Source: Polaromonas sp. YR568
GTDB lineage: Bacteria > Pseudomonadota > Gammaproteobacteria > Burkholderiales > Burkholderiaceae
NCBI GenBank assembly: GCA_945871335.1
Contig: CAMBWM010000037.1
Location: 1-13,876 of the forward strand
Direction: 5' to 3'
DNA length: 13,876 bases
This document shows, one piece after another, positions 6,509 to 12,437 of this stretch. Every line of letters starts with the position of its first letter. The first letter of the stretch is position 1. The position numbers and the translations under genes were made by a program. A model generated the notes under the pieces. It saw only the letters and a program-made list of their open reading frames with translations. It had not been told where the DNA came from and searched no databases.

Positions 6509-7072
6509 ATGCTTGAAACTGAACCCCTCTTGAAAAAGTCAGACCAGAACCTGGTCTGGATCGATTGTGAAATGACCGGGCTGGACCCGGAAAAAGAGCG
6601 CCTGCTTGAAATCGCGGTCATCGTCACCGGTCCGCAACTGCTGCCGCGCATTGAGGGCCCGGTTCTGGTGATTCACCAAAGCGATGAGTTGCTCGACAAA
6701 ATGGACAACTGGAACAAGGGCACGCACGGGCGCAGCGGGCTGATCGACAAGGTCAAGCTCAGCAGCATCAGCGAAGAAGAGGCCGAGCGCCAGGTCCTTA
6801 GCTTTTTGGCCAAGTACCTGCCCAAGGGCGCTTCACCCTTGTGCGGCAACACCATCAGTCAGGACAGACGCTTTCTGGTCAAGTACATGCCCAAGTTGGA
6901 GGCGTTTTTGCATTACCGCAATGTGGATGTCAGCACCTTCAAAGAGTTGGCCAAGCGTTGGCGGCCTGAGGTCTACAGTGCTTTCAAAAAGCAGCAAAGC
7001 CACACCGCCCTGGCCGATGTGCACGAGTCGATCGATGAGCTCGAACACTACCGCGAGCACTTCCTGAAATAA
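6509..7072 (+). CDS. orn: Oligoribonuclease
   Basis: Orn is a cytosolic 3'-5' exonuclease of the DEDDh family that degrades very short RNAs, diribonucleotides in particular, including pGpG from c-di-GMP breakdown. It is often essential in proteobacteria. The four metal-binding acids and the general base are visible: Asp19 and Glu21 in [11 protein letters not shown], Asp119 in [12 protein letters not shown], and His165 and Asp170 in [15 protein letters not shown]. The 187-residue length is close to the usual 180-185, with a short extra N-terminus. The ATG at 6509 is the first in frame and lacks a strong Shine-Dalgarno sequence. The gene is divergent from the M48 peptidase (35 bp apart), an arrangement I have seen in Burkholderiales, and is followed by a TonB-type gene 91 bp downstream. 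Confidence 0.98.
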   Translation: MLETEPLLKKSDQNLVWIDCEMTGLDPEKERLLEIAVIVTGPQLLPRIEGPVLVIHQSDELLDKMDNWNKGTHGRSGLIDKVKLSSISEEEAERQVLSFLAKYLPKGASPLCGNTISQDRRFLVKYMPKLEAFLHYRNVDVSTFKELAKRWRPEVYSAFKKQQSHTALADVHESIDELEHYREHFLK

Positions 7073-7163
7073 AGTCTGGCTCTGCTGCAGCCTAAAAAAG
7101 CTCTCAACATGAGATTTCAAACCCTAAGAGCTCGATGTGTCGAGACCGAGCCTATTTTTTTAA

Positions 7164-7886
7164 ATGCGCCCTGACTTGTCGCCCAGGCCCGGCTTGCTCA
7201 TCAGTCTGAGCTTGTTTGTGTTGGCCGTGCATGCCGGCTTGCTGCTGGTCTGGCTCAAACACTCTAGCGTTGAGCCAGTGATCAGGCGGCCCGATATGCG
7301 CCTGGAGTTTTTAACGCCAGCCCCTGTGAGCGCTCAAGCCACCGCCAAACTCCAGCCCCCCTCTGCGCCGAGCAAAGATAAGTTACCGTCAGAGGCAGCC
7401 CAGAACTTGCCGGCAATAGTTCCCGCTATGGCGCCGGTTCAAGTTCAGCCGCCGGTGGCAGTCGCAGCGTCAGCAGCGGCGCAAACATCAGCGCAGGCAG
7501 CGGCGCCAGCAGCGACACCAGTGACTGCAACAGTAGCGGCTCAATCGTCAGCGCTCACGCCCGCCGCAGAGCCTGAGATGCCGGCAGCAGCACTCAACAC
7601 AGATGCAGATTACAAGGCGGCGTCTTTAAACAACCCCAGGCCTGTTTACCCGCTGCTCGCCATTAGGCAAGGCGCACAAGGGCAGGTCCTGCTGCTGGCA
7701 GAGGTGCTGGCGGAAGGACGTGCAGGCCGTATCGAATTAGAAAAGTCCAGCGGACATGCTTTGTTGGATGCTGCGGCCATGAACGCCGTGCGCACCTGGC
7801 GGTTTAGCCCGGCGCGCAAGAATGGCCTGCTGACAGTGCAAACTGTACGCATCCCCATCCATTTCAATCTGAAGGATGAGCGCTAA
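7164..7886 (+). CDS. TonB-type energy transducer
   Basis: The 240-residue protein has the TonB plan: a short cytoplasmic N-terminus, a single membrane anchor at about 11-31 containing His23 (a histidine in the anchor matters for proton-driven TonB function), a flexible Ala/Pro/Gln-rich spacer at about 51-145, and a C-terminal TonB domain at 158-236 with PVYPLLAIRQGAQGQV and the AVRTWRFSPARKNG motif. Such proteins pass inner-membrane proton-motive energy to outer-membrane receptors for siderophores, cobalamin or other solutes. The spacer is Ala-rich, unlike the Pro-Glu/Pro-Lys repeats of E. coli TonB, and perhaps long enough for a short periplasmic span only. No exbB, exbD or receptor gene is nearby. 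The ATG at 7164 follows a run of eight T with no Shine-Dalgarno sequence, so the start is moderately certain. Confidence 0.88.
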   Translation: MRPDLSPRPGLLISLSLFVLAVHAGLLLVWLKHSSVEPVIRRPDMRLEFLTPAPVSAQATAKLQPPSAPSKDKLPSEAAQNLPAIVPAMAPVQVQPPVAVAASAAAQTSAQAAAPAATPVTATVAAQSSALTPAAEPEMPAAALNTDADYKAASLNNPRPVYPLLAIRQGAQGQVLLLAEVLAEGRAGRIELEKSSGHALLDAAAMNAVRTWRFSPARKNGLLTVQTVRIPIHFNLKDER

Positions 7887-7915
7887 AAGGCGCTTAACCT
7901 TTGAATTCACAATAA

Positions 7916-7945
7916 TTGGTACAAACCCTCAAAGCGTGCCATAAT
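7916..7945 (+). promoter_or_regulatory. Sigma70-like promoter for the DEAD-box helicase gene
   Basis: TTGGTA (7916-7921) and CATAAT (7940-7945) are separated by 18 bp; the two hexamers match the consensus at 4 of 6 and 5 of 6 positions. It lies 30 bp after the TonB-type gene. Transcription would start near 7952 and leave a leader of about 220 nt before the helicase ATG at 8172. Confidence 0.6.
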
Positions 7946-7951
7946 ACAAGG

Positions 7952-8171
7952 CTTGCAGTAGCACTGTGTGCCCTGTATTTGTACATCTACCTCACACTTT
8001 TGGACTCTTTTTGCAGAGTCAACGCTTCAGGCCTGTTGAGCGCCTGATCCGGATATTCGTTTGATGGTTGATGTTTTATTAACCATGAACGAAGCCTGTC
8101 GCTAACGCGCAGGTGGAGTTTCCTGTTCCTTTGCCAAAAGCGAGGCGCACAGGCGATTAGCGAGAAAAAAT
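7952..8171 (+). promoter_or_regulatory. Long structured 5' leader of the DEAD-box helicase mRNA
   Basis: This gap of more than 200 nt holds three hairpins: GACTCT (8003-8008) with AGAGTC (8015-8020); TCAGGC (8027-8032) with GCCTGA (8042-8047); ATGGTT (8064-8069) with AACCAT (8081-8086). The palindrome ATCCGGAT lies at 8047-8054. A very short frame opens at 8064 and closes at 8105. Long leaders are known for cold-induced helicase genes such as E. coli deaD, where they affect mRNA stability and translation; a similar role here is inferred from position and structure only. Confidence 0.4.
8064..8105 (+). other. Possible 13-codon upstream open reading frame
   Basis: ATG at 8064 opens a frame reading MVDVLLTMNEACR and closing with TAA at 8103-8105, 66 nt before the helicase start. 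A second in-frame ATG lies at 8085. The first ATG forms part of a hairpin stem (8064-8069 with 8081-8086). The upstream GGA at 8051-8053 is too weak and distant to be a convincing ribosome-binding site. It may be chance. Confidence 0.15.
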
Positions 8172-10136
8172 ATGACTGACTCTTTTGAGGCTCGTGGCGA
8201 TTTTGTGTCCGAAAATTCTGATGCGGCTTCCGACATCACTTCCGATGTTGAAACCAGCCTGGTACCTGACTTCTGTGATGCGTCTGCCGAGGCCGCCGGA
8301 TCACTGGCAGCCGTCGCACCAGTGCCCAACGGCTTTGTGAAACTCGGGTTGGCTCCCGAACTCTTGCAGGCAGTGGCTGACTTGGGTTTTACCCAACCTA
8401 CCGCCGTGCAATTGGCCACGATACCGAAGGCCATGCAAGGCCTGGAAGCGCAGGCCGAGGGCAAAAAAGCCAAATTCACAGACCTGCTGGTTTCCAGCCA
8501 GACCGGCAGTGGCAAGACCGCGGCGTTTTTGCTGCCCGTGTTGCACACCTTGCTCAAGCAGGCCGAAGAAGCCGAGCGCGTTGAGCGCGCTGAGTTTGAG
8601 CGCCTGAGCGCCGAGGCCGTTGCCAAGGGCGAAGCTCCGCTGAAAAAACCTAAGCGCAAAGACCCGACCAATGTGCGTAACTTCAAGGCCGCCACGCCCG
8701 GCGCCCTGATCTTGTGCCCGACCCGCGAGCTGGCCCAACAGGTCTGCGCAGATGCCATCGACCTGGTGCGCCATTGCCGCGGCCTGCGCGTGGCCAACGT
8801 GGTCGGCGGTATTCCTTACCAGCTGCAAATCGCCAAGTTGCAAAACGCTAACCTGGTGGTCGCCACCCCCGGCCGCCTGCTCGACTTGCAGCGCAGCATG
8901 CAGATCAAACTCGACCAGGTCCAGTTCCTGGTGGTTGACGAAGCCGACCGTATGCTTGACCTCGGCTTTGCCGATGACCTGACCGAAGTCAACCAGCTCA
9001 CGCTCCAGCGCCGTCAGACCATGATGTTCAGCGCCACCTTTGCGCCACGCATCATGCAGCTGGCCACCCGCGTCATGCGCGAGCCGCAGCGCGTCGAGAT
9101 CGATTCACCGCAAGATAAGCATGCCTCTATCACGCAGTCGCTGCTCTGGGCTGACAACATGACGCACAAGCGCAAGTTGCTCGACCACTGGCTGCGCGAC
9201 ACCACCATCAACCAAGCTGTGGTGTTTGCCTGCACGCAGGTTGAGTGTGATGGTCTGGCCAATGACCTGGTGCAAGAAGGTTTCAGCGCCGTGGCGCTGC
9301 ATGGCGCCTTGAGCCAGGGTCTGCGTAATCGCCGCCTGATGGCCTTCCGTGATGGTCGCGTGCAGATTCTGGTCGCCACTGACGTCGCCGCCCGCGGCCT
9401 GGACGTACCCACCATCACCCACGTGATCAACTACGGCCTGCCGATGAAAGCCGAAGACTATGTGCACCGCATCGGCCGTACCGGCCGCGCCGGTCGCAGC
9501 GGCCAGGCGATCACGATTGCCGAATTCCGCGATCGTCGCAAGATCGGTGAGATCGAGCACTACACACAGCAAACCCTCAAGCCGAGCGTGATTGCAGGCC
9601 TGGAGCCGCAGCAGCGCTTTCCTGCGCCAGAGCGTCCACGTGGCAACTTCAGCAACGGTCCCGACCGCGGCGGTCGCAACTTCGGCGGTGGTGGTGGCTA
9701 CGCAGGCCGCAAGCCGGCCGGCGGCGGTTTTGGTGGCGGTGGTGGTTACGGCAGTAATCGCAACGACCGTGGTGGTGACCGCGGCCAAGAGCGCGCACCT
9801 TTCCAGGCCCAGCCGGGCCAGGGTTTCAATGACCGCAATTTTGCAGACCGCGCACCGCGCCGTCCCGACGACCGAGGCGGCAACTTCGCGGGTAATGGTG
9901 GCCATGGCGGCAACTTCGCCCCGCGTGAAGAGCGCAACTTTGCACCCCGCGACGACCGTAACTTCGGCGCCCGCAACGAAGGCTTCGCACCGCGGCCTGA
10001 CTTCGCTGGCCGCAAGCCTGCGTTTGCCAAACCGGGATTTGCAAAGCCTGCGTTTGCCAAGCCGGCTGGTAAGGTGTTTGTGCCGCGTGACTCAGCCAAG
10101 AAGGCCGGCAAGTTCGTCAAGCCCGCCCGCGACTAA
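8172..10136 (+). CDS. DEAD-box ATP-dependent RNA helicase with RGG/Phe-rich tail
   Basis: This 654-residue cytosolic protein unwinds RNA duplexes with ATP. After a 50-residue acidic N-terminus come the Q motif (about 54-80, ending FTQPTAVQ), motif I SSQTGSGKT (108-116), Ia PTRELAQQ (183-190), Ib TPGR (232-235), II DEAD (256-259), III SAT (287-289), V ATDVAARGLD (402-411) and VI HRIGRTGRAGR (432-442). A charged insertion of about 45 residues (130-175) lies between motifs I and Ia. From about 480 the protein is a low-complexity tail rich in Gly, Arg, Asn and Phe, with RNFGGGGGY, NFAPR and KPAFAKPGFAKPAF repeats, and ends in a basic stretch. It resembles the RhlE/DeaD type used in ribosome assembly and RNA decay; I cannot assign the subfamily. 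The long leader suggests regulation at the RNA level, and a strong terminator follows. Confidence 0.95.
   Translation: MTDSFEARGDFVSENSDAASDITSDVETSLVPDFCDASAEAAGSLAAVAPVPNGFVKLGLAPELLQAVADLGFTQPTAVQLATIPKAMQGLEAQAEGKKAKFTDLLVSSQTGSGKTAAFLLPVLHTLLKQAEEAERVERAEFERLSAEAVAKGEAPLKKPKRKDPTNVRNFKAATPGALILCPTRELAQQVCADAIDLVRHCRGLRVANVVGGIPYQLQIAKLQNANLVVATPGRLLDLQRSMQIKLDQVQFLVVDEADRMLDLGFADDLTEVNQLTLQRRQTMMFSATFAPRIMQLATRVMREPQRVEIDSPQDKHASITQSLLWADNMTHKRKLLDHWLRDTTINQAVVFACTQVECDGLANDLVQEGFSAVALHGALSQGLRNRRLMAFRDGRVQILVATDVAARGLDVPTITHVINYGLPMKAEDYVHRIGRTGRAGRSGQAITIAEFRDRRKIGEIEHYTQQTLKPSVIAGLEPQQRFPAPERPRGNFSNGPDRGGRNFGGGGGYAGRKPAGGGFGGGGGYGSNRNDRGGDRGQERAPFQAQPGQGFNDRNFADRAPRRPDDRGGNFAGNGGHGGNFAPREERNFAPRDDRNFGARNEGFAPRPDFAGRKPAFAKPGFAKPAFAKPAGKVFVPRDSAKKAGKFVKPARD
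10014..10060 (+). repeat. Short in-frame tandem repeat in the helicase tail
   Basis: The 17-mer AAGCCTGCGTTTGCCAA occurs at 10014-10030 and again at 10044-10060, a 30-nt period that encodes KPAFAKPGFA followed by KPAFAKPAG. The unit is a multiple of three, so copy-number change would keep the frame. Confidence 0.8.
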
Positions 10137-10144
10137 GTTGTATC

Positions 10145-10163
10145 CAGGGGGCTGCACCCCCTG
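10145..10163 (+). other. Small hairpin between the helicase stop and its terminator
   Basis: CAGGGGG (10145-10151) pairs with CCCCCTG (10157-10163) around a 5-nt loop. No T-run follows. It may stabilise the 3' end of the helicase mRNA. Confidence 0.5.
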
Positions 10164-10166
10164 AGC

Positions 10167-10214
10167 AAAACAAAGGCCGCTGCCAACCTTTAGGTTGACA
10201 GCGGCCTTTTGTCT
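10167..10214 (+). terminator. Strong intrinsic terminator after the helicase gene, probably bidirectional
   Basis: AAAGGCCGCTG (10172-10182) pairs with CAGCGGCCTTT (10199-10209), continued after one C/A mismatch by CCAACC...GGTTG pairing (10184-10188 with 10193-10197) and a TTTA loop. TTTT follows on the forward strand. On the reverse strand the A-rich 10167-10174 gives TTTGTTTT after the stem, so it can also stop transcription of the convergent Bug gene, which ends at 10254. Confidence 0.92.
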
Positions 10215-10253
10215 TTCGGGGCTCTGTCGCTGAGCGGCCATTGGCCGCAAAGC

Positions 10254-11222
10254 TTATTCGAGTTTGATGCCGATTTCTTTAACGACCTTGCCCCAGCGAA
10301 CCATCTCCAGCGCCATGTAATCGGTCATCGCTTCAGGTGTCGAGGTTGAGACTTCGACGCCCGCGTCATACAGGGCCTTGCGGGTGTCGGGTGAGCTCAA
10401 AAGCTTGTTGATTTCCGTGTTGAGCTTGGTCACGATATCGCGCGGCGTGCCGGCCGGCGCCAGCAAAGCCAGCCAGACTGAGGCCTCGTAGCCGGGCACA
10501 CCCGCTTCTTGCAGAGTCGGTACATCCGGCAATTGCGGAATGCGCTTGGCCGTGGTCACGGCAAGGGCTTTCAGACGGCCTTGCGGTACCTGGGCCAGGG
10601 CGTTGGGCACACCGGCAAAGCTGCTTTCCACGATGCCGGCCACCAGGTCGTTAGCCGCGCCAGCGCTGCCTTTGTAGGGCACATGCTTGATGGGAGCGCC
10701 GGTCATGGACGCAAACAGGCCGCCCATCAGGTGCTGCGAGCTGCCGTTGCCCGATGAGGCGTAGTGAATGGTGTTGGGTGCCGCCTTGGCCAATGCCACG
10801 AACTCTTGCACATTGCGCGCTGGCACCTTGGGGTTGACCAGCAGCACATAGGGGGAGTCAACCAGTTTGGCCACTGCGACAAAGCCTTTAAGCGGGTCAT
10901 AGGGCATGCTCTTGTAAATCCAGGGGCTGATCACGTGGGTGGTAGAGATCATCACCAGGGTGTAACCGTCTGGCGCTGATTTGGCCACAAAGTCGGTGCC
11001 GATGATGGAGCCGGCACCGGCTTTGTTTTCGATCACAAACTGCTGGCCCATGGCAGTGGAAAGGCGTTGGCCCAAAATGCGGGCGACCACATCGGTGAAG
11101 CCGCCGGGTGCAAATGGAACGATCAGTTTGACCGGCTTGTTGGGATAGCTTTGTGCATACACAGCGCTCAGCGAAGCGGCGCAAAGAGCTGCCGCAATGA
11201 GGGATTTAACAAGTTTTTTCAT
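10254..11222 (-). CDS. Bug-family tripartite tricarboxylate transporter substrate-binding protein
   Basis: Bug (TctC-type) proteins are periplasmic binding proteins for small carboxylates and related ligands. They are greatly expanded in Burkholderiales, mostly as orphans without TctA/TctB membrane partners, as here. The 322-residue protein starts with a clear Sec signal peptide: basic MKKLVK, a hydrophobic core, and a likely cut after VYA at residue 23. The mature part begins QSYPNKPVKLIVPFAPGG, followed by ADGYT-like SAPDGYTLVM and the VPYKGSAGAANDL segment typical of the ligand-binding domain. The start ATG at 11222 has a good AAGGA Shine-Dalgarno sequence at 11234-11230, which overlaps the last codons of the upstream hydrolase gene (4-nt gap). 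The ligand cannot be read from the sequence. Its gene shares the terminator at about 10167-10214 with the helicase gene. Confidence 0.95.
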   Translation of the reverse strand: MKKLVKSLIAAALCAASLSAVYAQSYPNKPVKLIVPFAPGGFTDVVARILGQRLSTAMGQQFVIENKAGAGSIIGTDFVAKSAPDGYTLVMISTTHVISPWIYKSMPYDPLKGFVAVAKLVDSPYVLLVNPKVPARNVQEFVALAKAAPNTIHYASSGNGSSQHLMGGLFASMTGAPIKHVPYKGSAGAANDLVAGIVESSFAGVPNALAQVPQGRLKALAVTTAKRIPQLPDVPTLQEAGVPGYEASVWLALLAPAGTPRDIVTKLNTEINKLLSSPDTRKALYDAGVEVSTSTPEAMTDYMALEMVRWGKVVKEIGIKLE

Positions 11223-11226
11223 GGGA

Positions 11227-12141
11227 CTATCCTTTGTAAACGGGCTCGGGCATGGTGAAGAAGCTGTGCAGGATCTGGTAGACCATTATGTAGTTTTTCT
11301 GCTGGAAACTCGCGTGGGAGATCCCGCGCATGACGCTGAACTGCTTGTTCATATTGGGCAGCAGTTTGTAGAAGTCGATCAGGTCGTCCATGCCGGCAAT
11401 GCCGTCGTATTCGCCACGCAAAATGATGGTCGGCACGGGGATATTTTTGGGATCCAGGAGCGGCAACTTGGAGCACATGTCCACGTAGGTGCCGGTGGGC
11501 ATGGAGTCGTCCAGCGTCAAGATGGCGTCTGCGAAAGCATTCACAGTAGCCGCATCTGCTGTGTCCGGATGATCGCGCTTGAAGATGCTGTGCACGAAAT
11601 CCCGGTCAATGGGGCGCCGGTTTTGGGCCAGAAACTCAGGCAGCTTTTTCTTGCGCTGCGCCAGGGTGTGGCTGCCTTCGCCGGTCCATACAAATGCGTC
11701 AAGCGCAATTTTGGCGACTCGCTCGGGGTGACGTTCGGTGAACAACGCCGCCTTGAGTGCGCCCGATGAAATGCCGTACAAGAGCAGCGACTTGGCGCCG
11801 GTCTTTTCCATGATGTACTGGCTGCCGGCGGCCAGGTCATCGGCACCGTTGCTGATGTCAAAGTTGATATTGCGGTGCTTGTCGGAGCGGCCGTAGCCCT
11901 CGTTGTCCATGGTCCAGGTGTCAAACCCGTGGTCTGAAAACCAGTCCATTGCCGACGAATAGGGGCGACCGGGAACACTCAGGTCAAAGGTCGGCTGTGA
12001 GGCCATGGAAGAGCCGTGCACAAAAAAGATGGTGCCCGCATGTGGAACCTTTGGCGAGGCTTTTTTCTCCCACATGAACAAACGGATATCGCCTTTTTGG
12101 ATCCAGTGCTCTACGCCACCGGTCCATTTCACATCACTCAT
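11227..12141 (-). CDS. Alpha/beta-fold hydrolase
   Basis: A 304-residue cytosolic protein without a signal peptide. The catalytic triad can be proposed: nucleophile Ser125 in LLYGISSGALK (GxSxG form), Asp246 in RGEYDG, and His276 in MRGISHASF. The oxyanion-hole HG is at 42-43 in FFVHGSS, and DNEGYGRSD (79-87) matches the usual DxxGxGxS motif. A lid insertion covers about 150-225. Relatives include esterases, C-C bond hydrolases and haloperoxidase-like proteins; the substrate is unknown. The start is the ATG at 12141, which has an ideal AAGGAG five bases upstream; a TTG immediately before it is less likely. It is transcribed with the Bug binding-protein gene 4 nt downstream, which suggests that the substrate or product is the imported ligand or a derivative of it; this is inference. 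Confidence 0.92.
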   Translation of the reverse strand: MSDVKWTGGVEHWIQKGDIRLFMWEKKASPKVPHAGTIFFVHGSSMASQPTFDLSVPGRPYSSAMDWFSDHGFDTWTMDNEGYGRSDKHRNINFDISNGADDLAAGSQYIMEKTGAKSLLLYGISSGALKAALFTERHPERVAKIALDAFVWTGEGSHTLAQRKKKLPEFLAQNRRPIDRDFVHSIFKRDHPDTADAATVNAFADAILTLDDSMPTGTYVDMCSKLPLLDPKNIPVPTIILRGEYDGIAGMDDLIDFYKLLPNMNKQFSVMRGISHASFQQKNYIMVYQILHSFFTMPEPVYKG

Positions 12142-12146
12142 CAAAT

Positions 12147-12152
12147 CTCCTT
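12147..12152 (-). promoter_or_regulatory. Ribosome-binding site deciding the hydrolase start
   Basis: On the reverse strand AAGGAG lies five bases before the ATG at 12141. It is one of the best Shine-Dalgarno sequences in the window and settles the start against the adjacent TTG at 12144. Confidence 0.85.
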
Positions 12153-12281
12153 GGGTGGCGCAACCAGCGCGCCGGGGTCTTGCCTAAATGGGCTTGAAGT
12201 CTGACGATGGCGCAGGGCCTGAATCGCCGACCGCTTGGGGTGTGGCCGGGCAGACTTGTCATGCAGCGCGGCAACTTGTTA

Positions 12282-12287
12282 ATTATG
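12282..12287 (-). promoter_or_regulatory. Possible -10 box for the hydrolase-Bug transcript
   Basis: Reading the reverse strand, CATAAT lies about 140 nt before the hydrolase ATG, with GTGATC 16 bp upstream as a poor -35. The rest of the 296-bp gap between the divergent hydrolases (12142-12437) holds two ACTTGT direct repeats 20 bp apart (12254-12259 and 12274-12279) and an A-rich stretch at 12350-12356. I see no gene in it and no clear forward promoter. Confidence 0.3.
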
Positions 12288-12424
12288 ACCGCGGCTGGCG
12301 TTTGATCACCTGGGGCAGCATTCCGGCTCAGGGAAAACACTTATTCATTAAAAAACCGATCGTCAGTGTCAGATTGTGGGCGTCGGTGCGTAGGTGCTGA
12401 CTGTGCCAAGATGGCGTATCTTTC

Positions 12425-12430
12425 AAGGAG
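12425..12430 (+). promoter_or_regulatory. Ribosome-binding site deciding the start of the second hydrolase
   Basis: AAGGAG at 12425-12430 lies seven bases before the ATG at 12438 and only one base before the in-frame ATG at 12432. Spacing therefore favours 12438, giving the N-terminus MSISHSNYNP. Confidence 0.85.
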
Positions 12431-12437
12431 CATGCGC

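Noticed and set aside
7078..7092. Possible terminator hairpin directly after orn
   Set aside because: The GGCT/AGCC stem is only four pairs and is followed by A residues, not T.
7886..7902. AAAGG/CCTTT hairpin after the TonB-type gene as a terminator
   Set aside because: Five weak pairs and no T-run after the stem; not supportable.
8102..8797. Reverse open frame of 231 codons overlapping the helicase start and leader
   Set aside because: Ser/Ala-rich low-complexity translation, no domain, no ribosome-binding site; it covers motif I to Ia of the helicase in antisense.
9105..9905. Reverse open frame of 266 codons inside the DEAD-box helicase gene
   Set aside because: The translation is dominated by Ala/Thr/Val runs that mirror the Gly/Arg codons of the helicase. 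It is a shadow frame.
11197..11769. Forward open frame of 190 codons opposite the hydrolase-Bug junction
   Set aside because: It is antisense to two well-supported genes and shows no protein-family features.
12366..12437. Upstream extension of the second hydrolase to 12366
   Set aside because: The extension has no conserved sequence, and the AAGGAG at 12425-12430 is placed correctly for the ATG at 12438.
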